Below are positions 48,104 through 59,196 of a stretch of 64,000 nucleotides of DNA, piece after piece. A program made the translations under genes and the position numbers. The notes under the pieces were generated by a model. That model searched no databases, was not told the DNA's origin, and saw only the letters and a list, made by a program, of their open reading frames with translations. Numbering within the stretch: the first letter of the stretch is position 1; the number at the start of each line of letters is the position of its first letter. This DNA is from Trametopsis cervina (Eukaryota > Basidiomycota > Agaricomycetes > Polyporales > Irpicaceae): the NCBI GenBank assembly GCA_022385755.1, contig MU278370.1, positions 436,820 to 500,819 on the forward strand, written 5' to 3'.

Positions 48104-48200
48104 AGTTGACCACCTTACTGTAACGACAGCAAAGGAAAGCCATGCAAAGCTGGGATGTTGGCTGCCGAGATGCCGGTGCTATGCAAGCGTGCAAAATTCT

Positions 48201-48285
48201 GGACACACTGGGAATTGAACCCAGCACCCCCCGCAAACAGCACACAATGCTAAGCGGATGTGATAACCAACTACACCATGTGCCC
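48201..48285 (-). tRNA. tRNA-Ala(AGC) with intron, copy 2
   Basis: The 85-nt sequence is identical, intron included, to the gene at 41300-41384: acceptor stem with G3-U70, anticodon AGC, intron of about 12 nt, A and B boxes intact, A73 after the 3' end. Flanking sequences differ from those of copy 1, apart from a few bases at each end. Confidence 0.92.
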
Positions 48286-48377
48286 ATGGAATTAAACTGT
48301 AATAGAACCATCCTCATCAAGTGTCTCACGTCTATTCCTCTGTGAACTTGAAGCATCAACTCCATGTATTCACGACG

Positions 48378-49618
48378 ATGACTTCGAAATTTCGCATCTC
48401 CAGCTACGGTTTGCTCGGGCGTACTTCAGTACGAATAAATTCAAGCCTTTCAGTTTATTCTTCAAGATCATATTTGGCCGTACCGCCTACCGAAACCCTC
48501 CGACAGCTCCATTTCTCTAAGTTGAAATCACTAGTATCGTCTAGCACCTGCGAGGCGTACTATGGACGTGTCCTCCTGCAAGCTCTGTTGACCCCTGACG
48601 AAGCTCCATTCACCAACTCAGCTCGGAGCACTGGAGGTCAGAATATGCCCAGTGTGGAACCAGACTCTGAACAGAGCGAGTCAGGGAAGGTTTCCGACCA
48701 GGAATGGGAGATCAGAACAGGTTGGTATGACTGTCGGACCCGCAGATATTATTGAGAAGCTCTGATACTATGCTAGCCATTCTTTCATGACCTTGTGTCA
48801 TTGCTAGGCCGTGCAATTTATATTCTGCAGCAAACGCTACCAGAATTTTTCGAAACGGGGCTGGTTTCTTCGCTAGACCATTCGCTGGACGACCATGCTT
48901 CATCAAGTAAGGCTTGGTCACTACCGAACCCAACGGATACCTGGCACAGTATCAAAGGTAAACTCAGCCCCACGTCCAAGTCCCCGCGGGAGAGTGAAGA
49001 GGTGAATGAAGCACCAAGCATATACAGTCCTCGAATACACTTGACGTATACCCCTCCTGTCCCTCTGCCCGCTCCCTTGCCCAAGACCCTACACACAGAA
49101 GGTCTGCACTTATATATCGCTTCCTCGATATTTGTGCGGCACACTTTGAATGCGCTGTATACCGACTTAGCTGTGGAGATCAAACGAGTCAGAGTGACCA
49201 ACGGCGGACCCACCCAAGGTAATGATGACACATAGTTCGCTAGTTATTTCCCGCAACAGTTATACTAATACATGCCTACTAGGCTCACTCCTTTCTCTGC
49301 CGCAACCATCCCCATCAAGACGACAGCGCGATAAGAGTATATCGTTTGGACTCGGCGTATCTGGTGTTGGGCGCGTCAGCGGTGCCCGAACAGAATGGGA
49401 AATGTATGTTCGGCTTCTTGTATCATGCTGTGTCGAACTAACCCTCGTACTTCACCAGTAACTGCACTTATATATTCTCTCCTCTGACCGGCCTCATTGT
49501 CCATCACTCAGTTGACTCAATAGAGCCAGCACCACACCAAGGTCTTTTTGAGGCACTTGGCAAGTTCGGCCTGTTGGAAGCAGGTATAGGCCCCAGAACA
49601 GGAGGTGTAGGATCATAA
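48378..49618 (+). CDS. DUF2358-type (C6orf136-like) protein, probably mitochondrial
   Basis: Four exons (48378-48720, 48808-49218, 49283-49403, 49459-49618) give 344 residues. The first 40 residues are rich in Ser, Arg and Leu with no acidic residue (MTSKFRISSYGLLGRTSVRI), as in mitochondrial presequences. The middle has AIYILQQTLPEFFETGLVS and IYSPRIHLTY, resembling the NTF2-like DUF2358 family to which human C6orf136 belongs. The end TEWEINCTYIFSPLTGLIVH, then HSVDSIEPAPHQGLFEALGK, is also typical of an NTF2-like fold (final strand after a TxWEF-like motif). The molecular function is unknown. The proposed last exon completes the fold, which supports the joins. Family assignment is from memory of the pattern and only moderately certain. 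Confidence 0.72.
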
Positions 49619-49973
49619 AATAACCAACGTAGGAGCTGGTTAAGAAGGAGACAGCCACATTACTCCTCACTCCTCTACATTATGTCTTATAGTATTGTGA
49701 AGATAGTGCCATCACCCATTATTACTGTGCATACGACAACCTTTTGAAAGGCGCTGTAAATGTAGCAATGAGCACGGGAGCTGGCATGCTCAAGCACAAA
49801 CTTTCGGATATGTTCAATAAGTATACAGAAGATCCAAACGGGAAATACATGTATGCGTGAATAAAACTATCGATGAATGACGTGAGATTAACGAGCGGTT
49901 TGGATGGAGATAATGTGGCTGCTATCTTGACTACTGAACGCACAACCCAACGAAAAGGAATCCAGCATGAAGC
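49619..49973. other. Convergent 3' region between DUF2358-type gene and E2 gene
   Basis: About 355 bp between two converging stops; no frame or RNA feature of note. Confidence 0.6.
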
Positions 49974-51078
<1,105 letters not shown>

Positions 51079-51395
51079 TTTGGCTGAGGAGGACGAGTGC
51101 AAGATGGCTGTTGCAAAATAAGTCGGCGACCAGTGCTGGTAGGTGCTAATGCGTAGTGGCCACAGTCCCGCCCGCGAACGACGCGTGAGAATGTCTTCCA
51201 TACATGGATGTGCAGCGTCTACAACCACATTCATACGCTGACTCGACCTGAACTCGACTACGCTGTAGCCTTTCCCGCACTCGCACTCATCCACCTCGTA
51301 CTTAACCATAAAGATGATAACGCGAATACCGGGATAAATACCTCAACCTCAACTCTGTCCAGGACACTATCTCTCTTTATATCACCTCCCGCACC
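51079..51395. promoter_or_regulatory. Divergent promoter between E2 and GTPBP-like genes
   Basis: 317 bp separate the two start codons. A TTTATAT sequence lies about 20 bp before the plus-strand ATG, too close for a standard TATA box. No other element recognised. Confidence 0.45.
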
Positions 51396-52907
51396 ATGTT
51401 TGGCGAGAACACAGCTCTCTTGGAGAGCTCAAGGGTCTCAAGCCCTTGGGATCCCTTTCTGTCCTCCCCTCCATCAGAGGCCAGATCACCGGAAGTACAC
51501 AGACACCTCCATAACGGCGTTCCGAAGCTGGTACCGGAGATAGAGGAGGTATGTCGCATCCCGTCTCTCCGACTCTGTGCACTAAAGCCACTACAGGGAA
51601 ACGTCGAGTACAAGTTGAAACTGACGGACATTTCTCCGGCTCGCTTTGCTCGCCTGGTCACTCAGCTGAAGTGGAGACTTCTAGAGGGTGGAGGGCAAGC
51701 ATACTATGAACTGGGAGTAGCGGATTCCGGCGCACTTATCGGCCTCTCACGCGCCGACCTTGAGCAGTCGTTAGAAACTTTGGAAATGATGGCAGGAGAA
51801 ATCGGCGCGTCAGTCATTGTGGTCAAGGAGATTGAAGTCCCTCCAGCAATGGTTGTCCTTGCAGATAAAGTCAGTGCATATATCAATCCGGCGACTGGCG
51901 AGTGGACGGAGAAGATGAGCAATAGGAGAAGGAGGACATTGGCTCGCGACACTGATAGCGACTCATGTGCAACTCCCAGTGCAACGGAGACAGAGGGAGA
52001 TGGCACCGACCTTACAGATTATGATGACCCGAACTCTCTGGTCCCGACGCCAGCCTCATATACTCACTTGACTGGCAGAGTCACTACACTTACTCCATAC
52101 GCACATCGTCTCATCACGTCCAACCCTAATCGCCCGACGGCTCACTCATCGCCTGCTATATACCCTATTGACGATGATCTAGCGCTGTTTTCTATGGAAC
52201 CAGAGCCCTCGCTTGATGCAGAGGATGCTGATGTAGAGGATGCCACAGCTGACCATCTTACGGACGTCCCGGACCTCCTACTTGATATCGAGATCACCCC
52301 GGTATACAAACCGCGCCCTATTCGCCATCGAGCGCACCACGATATAGCCACAGGAACAAATGCGTCGACAACTGCTCGGCGGGCGAACAAGAACAAGTAC
52401 AAGGCATCTCACCACCGCTGGCATGAGCAGACTCGCTCCCCCAATTTCTCTGAGGCACCGGATTCCTTACCTGTGCCAAATAAGCAGGAGACGAAGGCAC
52501 TGCTAAGGCGATCCAATCGTGACAAGCGAAGGGATGAAAGGCGTAAGGCCAATGGAGGTGTTGGTACTGTCGACGTTCACTGCCAGCCCAGTCTTGGAGA
52601 AGATGGGTTACGAGATATCGAACCAGAACTGGTACACAATGCGGAGATCGGAATCCTGGCCAGTTTGGAAGCTCTCCATGTCGATGCGCAGTCCATAGGT
52701 GCCGTGGTTGTTGACCGGGTAGTAGCGACGACCGAAGTGCCCAGCGACGCTACCCTCTCGATTCCTGGCAGCGCTGGGTCTGCCCATGCGCGGGAAGGGG
52801 AGACCAGAGACCCTCGTCTTATTGTCGAGGCCTTGGTGGTGCGCAAGATGTCACTGGACGAGGAGTTCTTGGATTTCGGAAATCTTGGCGGGTTCTCTCT
52901 CTCGTGA
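51396..52907 (+). CDS. GTPBP1/2-like N-terminal domain protein lacking a GTPase
   Basis: Two exons (51396-51548, 51597-52907) give 487 residues. The 48-bp intron is a multiple of three with no stop, but has GTATGT...CTACAG ends, and removing it yields EIEEGNVEYKLKLTDISPAR, which matches the family start. Residues about 52-135 (VTQLKWRLLEGGGQAYYELG, then VADSGALIGLSRADLEQSLE, then LEMMAGEIGASVIVVKE) correspond to the N-terminal module of GTPBP1/GTPBP2 translational GTPases. After that one expects a G domain with GxxxxGKS, but none is present. The remaining 350 residues are Asp/Thr/Ser-rich and then basic (KALLRRSNRDKRRDERRKAN), apparently disordered. It is therefore a GTPase-less relative; the function is unknown, and RNA or exosome contacts are conceivable from the GTPBP1 link to mRNA decay. 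Confidence 0.75.
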   Translation: MFGENTALLESSRVSSPWDPFLSSPPSEARSPEVHRHLHNGVPKLVPEIEEVCRIPSLRLCALKPLQGNVEYKLKLTDISPARFARLVTQLKWRLLEGGGQAYYELGVADSGALIGLSRADLEQSLETLEMMAGEIGASVIVVKEIEVPPAMVVLADKVSAYINPATGEWTEKMSNRRRRTLARDTDSDSCATPSATETEGDGTDLTDYDDPNSLVPTPASYTHLTGRVTTLTPYAHRLITSNPNRPTAHSSPAIYPIDDDLALFSMEPEPSLDAEDADVEDATADHLTDVPDLLLDIEITPVYKPRPIRHRAHHDIATGTNASTTARRANKNKYKASHHRWHEQTRSPNFSEAPDSLPVPNKQETKALLRRSNRDKRRDERRKANGGVGTVDVHCQPSLGEDGLRDIEPELVHNAEIGILASLEALHVDAQSIGAVVVDRVVATTEVPSDATLSIPGSAGSAHAREGETRDPRLIVEALVVRKMSLDEEFLDFGNLGGFSLS

Positions 52908-53246
52908 GCTCGCCCTTCGCCATGTTTGTCGACGTACAGTAGCCGGACTTGTCTGTTTGTACCTTTCGATGAGATATGTTTGTATTTCTTACATGTACGT
53001 GCCGAGATCCAAGACTCTGCGGCGGCGTGACAGAACTCCATTGCCAGGGGAACAAGTGCCAAGAGTGAAATAAGCGCGGGGCCTGTTTGTTCGAATTGCA
53101 GTACGCCTCTCCTTTCCTTCCCCCACCATCTTCAGCTCTGCCAGCCGTCCTCGACGACTTGACGGCCTTCTGTGTCGCAGTTTCTCACTTGCTCAACAAG
53201 CACCCACATTCGTTCAAGCAACAGCTTTCCCTTCACATCAGCAATC
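52908..53246. other. Short intergenic region before the LysM gene
   Basis: About 340 bp of 3' UTR and promoter, with a pyrimidine-rich stretch around 53107-53131 before the LysM start codon. Nothing else seen. Confidence 0.55.
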
Positions 53247-54000
53247 ATGTTTGCATCCGTCTTCACAGCTCTCCTGGCGATCCCTTTCTTCGCGCACAGT
53301 ACGTTTATCATTACTCCTCGCTTCTGTTCAGGTTTTTGACTGCTTTTTGCAGCTGCTGCCGCTGCCGACTGTACCCGACAGTACACCGTTAAAGCTGGTG
53401 ACATCTGTGACTCGATCTCCGCTGCCAACAATGTCTCCACGTAAGCTATGTCTTCGCGTTCGAAGTTTCTGTCCTTACGCGAAGATTGTAGTTATCAACT
53501 TGCCACCGTGAACCCCGGTATTGACACGCGCTGCTCTAACCTTCAACCAGGCGAGGTGGTTTGCCTTGGTCATGCAAACGAGGACTGTTCCACAACCTAT
53601 GTTGTTCAGCCTAACGACAGCTGCGAGATCATTACCTCCAAGCACGGCATCAACTCGACTACCCTTTGGTTCAACAACCCTCAAATCAACGAAGACTGCA
53701 CCAACATATATGTTGGCGAGGTACGTCAACTTCATTATCCCTCAAGACTTGTGGAACATTGGATTTAACGTGCTCCAGGTTTTGTGCACAGGCCAGGAAT
53801 TCGCTGCACCCGCACCTGGTGCGAGCATTCCTGCTACCACCATCCCTCCTTCTGCCACCCCGGCCGTTCCCAAAGCCTCCACATCCGTGTCCGTCGTGTC
53901 TACCCAGCCCACTCCTACTCCTACGCCGGATAACGGTAACGACGACGACGATGATGATGACGAGGACCTGCCCTGGTGTGATGACGAAGATGACAACTAG
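53247..54000 (+). CDS. Secreted protein with two LysM domains and an acidic tail
   Basis: LysM domains bind chitin or related N-acetylglucosamine polymers; fungal secreted LysM proteins can shield cell walls or sequester chitin fragments. Four exons (53247-53298, 53353-53440, 53492-53720, 53779-54000) give 196 residues. A signal peptide (MFASVFTALLAIPFFAH and following alanines) precedes LysM1 (QYTVKAGDICDSISAANNVS through NPGIDTRCSNLQPGEVVCL) and LysM2 (TYVVQPNDSCEIITSKHGIN through NPQINEDCTNIYVGEVLC). Cysteines are spaced as in fungal LysM modules with disulfides. The C-terminal about 60 residues are Pro/Thr/Ser-rich and end in a run of seven Asp then EDLPWCDDEDDN. No catalytic domain is attached. 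The acidic tail is unusual and might bind cations or basic wall proteins. Confidence 0.88.
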
Positions 54001-54356
54001 GTTTCCCTTGTGATTGTGTCTCCTACTCCAGAAGGAGTGTAGACGTCAGTCTTGGCTCAACGCAAAGTGAGCATAAAACACAAGTGGGATTTATTGGTTT
54101 ATCTTTGCTTTCTTCACAATATACCTTTATTGTTGATCATTTGGTTACTGTGGTTGATCCATGGAATTAGAGCTAGTGATACACTGTTTGTTGATATAGG
54201 CTTGACCGTACTTGGAGTACGTGTTCCTCCGCCTAATTTCCACCTATCTCCGTTGTTCCCTCTATACCCTCTGAATAAATTGTCTTGTTTGGAAGTAAAT
54301 GCCTGCATAGGGCCTATCCATACGCTTGAGTACATTTTATACTTACAATAGTGATC
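54001..54356. other. Convergent 3' region between LysM and ULA1 genes
   Basis: About 355 bp, AT-richer than its surroundings, between converging stops. No gene seen. Confidence 0.6.
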
Positions 54357-56464
54357 TTATACAGGTGGCTGGCCAACAAGGCCTGTCCACGAGCCAACAA
54401 GATCGACAACACAATAACCGTTGACAGGCACATACTGCTTCGTGATAAGCTTTATGGCCTCTTGCGCTACTAAACCGCCTAGGAATGCCGCCATGTTCGG
54501 AACGTCTGCAGTGGGCGTTCGCGCACTGTCGGTGAAAAATAAGCCTTTGGTTGAACCTCCGACGGTGGGTTGAAGGTGGTATACGCACATCTCGCCAACT
54601 GCATCCTCAATAGCTTCATCTACTTCGTCACCCAACGCTGTGTCTTGGCTAATGAGAGTTTCGACTTCCGTCCGGAGTGCTTCAGCCGTGATGCTTGATG
54701 GGTCTGTGCAAGCATTCGAGGGTAGCCGACATTAGATGGCTGTGCTGCTTACCATTTCCACGCCCCAGAAGATTGAAGAGAGCAGACAGTGCCAGGTGAG
54801 TGGCTACTTCCTTGTTGTATATTTCAAGACCAGACCCTGATGGTATTCAGTTTGGCAATCTATCTAGGTGCGAATGAGCAATCCTTACTGATTTCCGACT
54901 GCTGCTTGTCGAAGTCTCCAAACTGCCGTCCTCGAATCAGCTTCAGGTGGTGAGAGTTCTTTACGAATGCATCGACCATGGCTTCATCAATTGCCAGATC
55001 TGGGAAGGTTTCGCTGAGTATTTGCTTGAAGAGTGTCTACGAGAGCCAATAATTACGATCACACGGCATGAAGGAGACTGGTACCGCTTACACTCTCAAC
55101 GCGGGCCTGCTCCTTGTACAACTTTTGTATTTTGACGTAGCTCTCGGTATCCGTGCGCATGTCGGGCAGGGAAGACGTCAAAGGCAGGCTGTGAGGTCCG
55201 GACGGGTGGTCTACGAAGCGCTTCAAAGTCTGGAGAAGTGTGTGGAAGGCATGGTTCCCTTTCACCGCAGAATCAGGACGTGGAGCAACTTCCAAAAGTG
55301 CTGCGATGTCGGAAGGAACCTAGAAAAATAAAGCAGCTCGAATCAAGAGGGCTCTCCTTTGATGTGACGAGACTGACGGCTTTTTCTGACCACATGCGCA
55401 CTGCTTGGTTCTCCGCTTCTTCAAAGTTCTCTTCATCAATCTTGCGCTGACGTGATATCACTTGAGCCTTGAAAGCTTTCTGCTCCGCATAAGATTTTGG
55501 AAGAGCCCCTCCATGCTGGACACAATGTTCAGAGCTCATTCGTTGTTATCAGCATGGTAGAGTTACCTCTTGGCGCCATGCATCCGCCTCTTTGATCAGA
55601 ATGATGGCAAATGGAACGTGAGCATGTTCTGTTGGGTCAATCTTGTCGTAATCGAGAGAGTCTGCCCACTGTTGAAGGGCGGGGAAGGGCTTAGAGAGAC
55701 GCAGAGATGGGGCGGTTTCACTATGAGACTCGATGACTGTACTTTGTTAAAGACAAAGAAGATGGACAAGCATTGTGATACTCACTACTGTGCTCATGAA
55801 TCTGGAGGTAGAAGTCTGCGAGGAGACCCGCTGATCGGACGACAATGAGAGGCGGATATGCGTCATTCTCCCACAGAAACGCTGATAGCTTTTCTAAAGT
55901 TTGTGAGGCGAGATTGTGAGAAATCACCAAAGAGAAACTAGAAATCCATTCTCGTCCTTCTTTGCTCTTTAAGAGCGTAGCGAGGTCTCGTGTATCTGCT
56001 ACGCCATCCACACTCTCATTTAGCTCCCGAAGGAGGGGCACTGCTTCTGTCGCACGGGGCTTTCCAACGCTATCATGGCCGTTAAGAAAGAAGTTATTTC
56101 CCGCATCTGCTGGGGTGGTTTCATTTGAGTCGAGGATGGTGAAATGGCCTATGCCTGGGAGCACGAGGTTTTTGAGGATCGATGTGGATGTGGCTGAAGC
56201 AGATGTTACTAAGATCCTTGCGGATTCGAGCGCCGCTTGACCTGAAGCTGCCCATAGCCTTATAGCAGGACTAACTTCAGTACGAAGTACACATTGATAG
56301 GTTGAAATTGAAAGCATACCGCAGCTGTCGGTCATATCGACGAGTCTTACTATCTGGTGCTCTAAACAGCTGATCAGCTCATGGACATCAAGAACATGGA
56401 TGAGTGTAGCCTACTCAAGATGCGTTGTAGCTTGTTCTATATCCTGAGATTCGTTCTGCAACAT
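54357..56464 (-). CDS. ULA1: NEDD8-activating enzyme E1 regulatory subunit (Ula1/APP-BP1)
   Basis: Ula1 (NAE1/APP-BP1) pairs with Uba3 to activate the ubiquitin-like protein NEDD8/Rub1, which then modifies cullins. Nine exons (56464-56415, 56361-56320, 56258-55786, 55736-55567, 55515-55378, 55319-55092, 55036-54889, 54836-54753, 54703-54357) give 559 residues, the usual length. The adenylation-fold N-half reads TRRYDRQLRLWAASGQAALE, then SARILVTSASATSTSILKNL, then VLPGIGHFTILDSNETTPAD. The catalytic Cys domain of a full E1 is absent, as expected for this subunit. The C-terminal half closes with VPNMAAFLGGLVAQEAIKLI, then TKQYVPVNGYCVVDLVG. The short first exon (MLQNESQDIEQATTHL) is inferred because the conserved start lacks its own ATG. 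It diverges from PSF1 across 204 bp. Confidence 0.9.
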
Positions 56465-56668
56465 GTCTTCCTGTGGTCGTCTGGATGAATGCAAGGCTCG
56501 CGTCTTTGCGGTGGCTTAGTACGCAGGACTTCAGGCGGGTGACGCCCATGTAAGCTGATCGAAGCACATGATGGTCGCGTATTGTCACGGACGTGACATG
56601 TCGCGTGAAGGTGACATCTGCACGTCTGCTTTGAACGGCCACATTGAATCCAGGCAGGCAACAAGGCG

Positions 56669-57343
56669 ATGAGCTCGACGCGCCAGTATGGGGACCTTGC
56701 GACCCAGCTTATAACGGAATCAAGGCGATCTACAGCTACGGACACTCTACTGAAGTATAATGATGTCTTGGTGCGCTCAATCATTCGGGAGCAGAGACAA
56801 CTCGAAGCTCTCATCCAGGATGCAATGGCCAAGATGAATTCCGATGAAATGAATATCGACGGTGGACTCAACGTCACTCCAGATATCATATTGTATCAGA
56901 CTACCATCCTCCGCAACAAACGATGCCTTCTGGCCTATCATCACCATCGCCTCGAACGTCTGAAAGATGTGTATTGGAACGTTGGCGGTGCCCTCCCTCT
57001 AATTCTTTCTACCATGAATGCAACTGCTTCCAGTGCAAGTAACGCCGGGCAGAACTCTGACGTCCGATCACGGCTTTCGCCTCATGAAGTCGACTTCCTA
57101 CGCTCCTACAATACATCGATATTGACCTTCCGATCTGGCGTGCTCGCGACAGAGGAGGTTGATCTTTTTGCACCGGTGTCCAGGCCGCCGAAGGACCTTC
57201 ACGTCCATGTGCGGGTTGTGAGGGATTGCGGTGTGATTCAGACGGAAGTGGGGGCAATAGATTTCAAGCGAGGTCAACGCTTTATGGTCAGACGAGCAGA
57301 TGTCGAGCACTTAATTGTGCAGGGATATCTAGAGGAGGTGTAG
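56669..57343 (+). CDS. PSF1: GINS complex subunit Psf1
   Basis: Psf1 is one of four GINS subunits; GINS joins Cdc45 and Mcm2-7 to form the replicative CMG helicase in the nucleus. The gene is a single exon of 224 codons. Family landmarks are YGDLATQLITESRRS, TDTLLKYNDVLVRSIIREQR, RNKRCLLAYHHHRLERLKDV and LSPHEVDFLRSYNTSILTFR, followed by the B-domain RVVRDCGVIQTEVGAIDFKR and VEHLIVQGYLEEV at the end. The ATG at 56669 gives the usual short N-terminus. It is one of the few intronless genes of the window. DNA2, another replication gene, lies 15 kb away but there is no sign of co-regulation. Confidence 0.94.
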   Translation: MSSTRQYGDLATQLITESRRSTATDTLLKYNDVLVRSIIREQRQLEALIQDAMAKMNSDEMNIDGGLNVTPDIILYQTTILRNKRCLLAYHHHRLERLKDVYWNVGGALPLILSTMNATASSASNAGQNSDVRSRLSPHEVDFLRSYNTSILTFRSGVLATEEVDLFAPVSRPPKDLHVHVRVVRDCGVIQTEVGAIDFKRGQRFMVRRADVEHLIVQGYLEEV

Positions 57344-57688
57344 AGAGAGAACACCGACCTCGTTCGAGAGTATTAGGTATGAATTGCGCCCATCATGATC
57401 AGCGTCGCCTTGACTATGGATTTCTTCCACACCTACACGCGACGCTGACTTTCCTGTTTGCAGGTGGCTCTATGGAGTCTAAGTCCTCGTCGTGACCCTA
57501 CATCGAATGGGATCATTTCGGCATCAGAAGATTCGACGGAACGAAGGAAATTTTGAGCCGTTATTGTTCACACGACATTGGGATAGCCGGGGGAAGTCCA
57601 AAAACCCGTCGAGCGTGAATGATGTGCAGTATACGTCTTACAGACAGTGTTCTATAGAAGTTTATAATGGTATCCACCCTGCCGATGC
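57344..57688. other. Convergent 3' region between PSF1 and YIF1
   Basis: 345 bp between converging stops, no feature recognised. Confidence 0.6.
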
Positions 57689-58922
57689 TCAAACGCGGAC
57701 CAAGAGACCCATGTATAGAACCTGGCTGACGGCAACAAGGAACAGGAATGTGATTCTGCGCGATCGGTGGGATGTGTTCACAGGTGCTGCGGTTGTTGCC
57801 GCATCTGGGAGAACAAGGGAGCGAAGGGAGCGAAGCTATCAAGGTGCCGGAGAGCATTGAGCATAAACCATACGACACAGGTCATAATATCACGTACGAG
57901 GAAGAAAGCTGTGGCCAGGAAGGAATATAAGAAGACCAGAGTGTAAAGCGTAGTTCCAAGCTGAAGTAGACCGCCCACTATCGTGACGATGACGCCAACA
58001 AATTTGTAGCCGTCGTAAGCCACTACGTCAAGCACTTGGCTGGAGCCCTGAGAGACATAAGGTGTGGTACAGAAGATAACACTTGGACTTACCTGGATAT
58101 TCAAAAAATAACAGCCGCCTTTGATGAAAAAGAAATCGAGGAGAACGACGGCCAGTGCTTTTGATGCCGTTACACCTAGGATCTCCGGATGGAACCGCGA
58201 GTTGAGGCCTGAATATAGGGCCGCAAGGAGAATATATGTCACAAGCGCCATAACTGCCATTTGTGTTAGCGACGGGGTAGCGAGACTATGTCTAAGTTCG
58301 ACTCACGAGGGATATAAAGGTCTGGAGAGTTTATATCCTCGCGAGGCGGGGCCCATTCGGACTGGCCGTTCTCCAGACGGGTCACCCTACGCGACCATGG
58401 TTTATGTCTCCATGGAAAGAGCACAATTTGTAGCTTCTTTATCACGTATGAGTTTGAGACATTGAAATGGTGCTTGAGTGCACTTATGGGTATCCACCCT
58501 CCCAGCTGTGTTAGTTGTGTGAGAGCTCGCTCGAGAGGTGACGGGACGGTGCGCACATTTTTTTGGACGTAGTCCTGGCCAGCTGCTACTGCGTTCTGGC
58601 CGAGCTGCATTCCGAACTGTGCCGTTGCGTTATCGAGGCCCCATGCGGAGAAGTCTGCTTGCGGTATTTGACCGTGTGTTGGCTGGGGAGGCGCCATTTG
58701 TCCGTATCCGCTGTACGGCTGTGGCGGATGAGCAGGTGCGCGAGACATGGATGCAGCCGGCGGCAGTGTCTGGCCATACGCCTGGGGTTGAGGAGAGGAT
58801 GCGTATCGCTGGTAGCCTTGCGGTGAGGCTGGCGTGGACGGCGGCTCTGGGATGTAGGCCGGGTGAGTGGGCACAGGGTGCTGCAGCGGCGGGGGGCTAT
58901 TGCTGTTGCTGTAATATGCCAT
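57689..58922 (-). CDS. YIF1: ER-Golgi transport membrane protein Yif1
   Basis: Yif1 is a five-span membrane protein that pairs with Yip1 and acts in COPII vesicle transport between ER and Golgi. Four exons (58922-58307, 58253-58093, 58047-57898, 57835-57689) give 357 residues. The first about 90 residues are Pro/Gln/Ser-rich and cytosolic. FSAWGLDNATAQFGMQLGQN, WIPISALKHHFNVSNSYVIK, KLQIVLFPWRHKPWSRRV and PPREDINSPDLYIPLMALVT are family signatures. Hydrophobic spans follow: LMALVTYILLAALYSG, ALAVVLLDFFFIKGG, FVGVIVTIVGGLLQLGTTLY, TLVFLYSFLATAFF and the last ITFLFLVAVSQVLYMGLLVR. The final exon is recognised by LRSLRSLVLPDA and the C-terminal LLVRV, both typical. The joins at 58307/58253 and 57898/57835 restore the frame exactly. 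Confidence 0.93.
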
Positions 58923-59196
58923 GTTATCGGGCTGTACAAATGAGTGGAGGAGAGATGGTGGTGAAGCAGGTTCAAGTAGGTTCAGGCTGTGGCTTTGTCG
59001 TTCACCGCTGCGTGCAGAGCTGCCGACTCAAATGACACGCTTGCCATCAGTTTGGAACAGACGCCTGAGCCACGCGCAGCTGGCAAACAGCGACAAACCG
59101 AGTTGCCAAAATAGGCCACGACGCGTTCCCATAAAGTCGTGCAACATTCCCTTCTTGCTGGCACCCATAGGTCGCGTCGCCGTTCTGAACGTCGCG

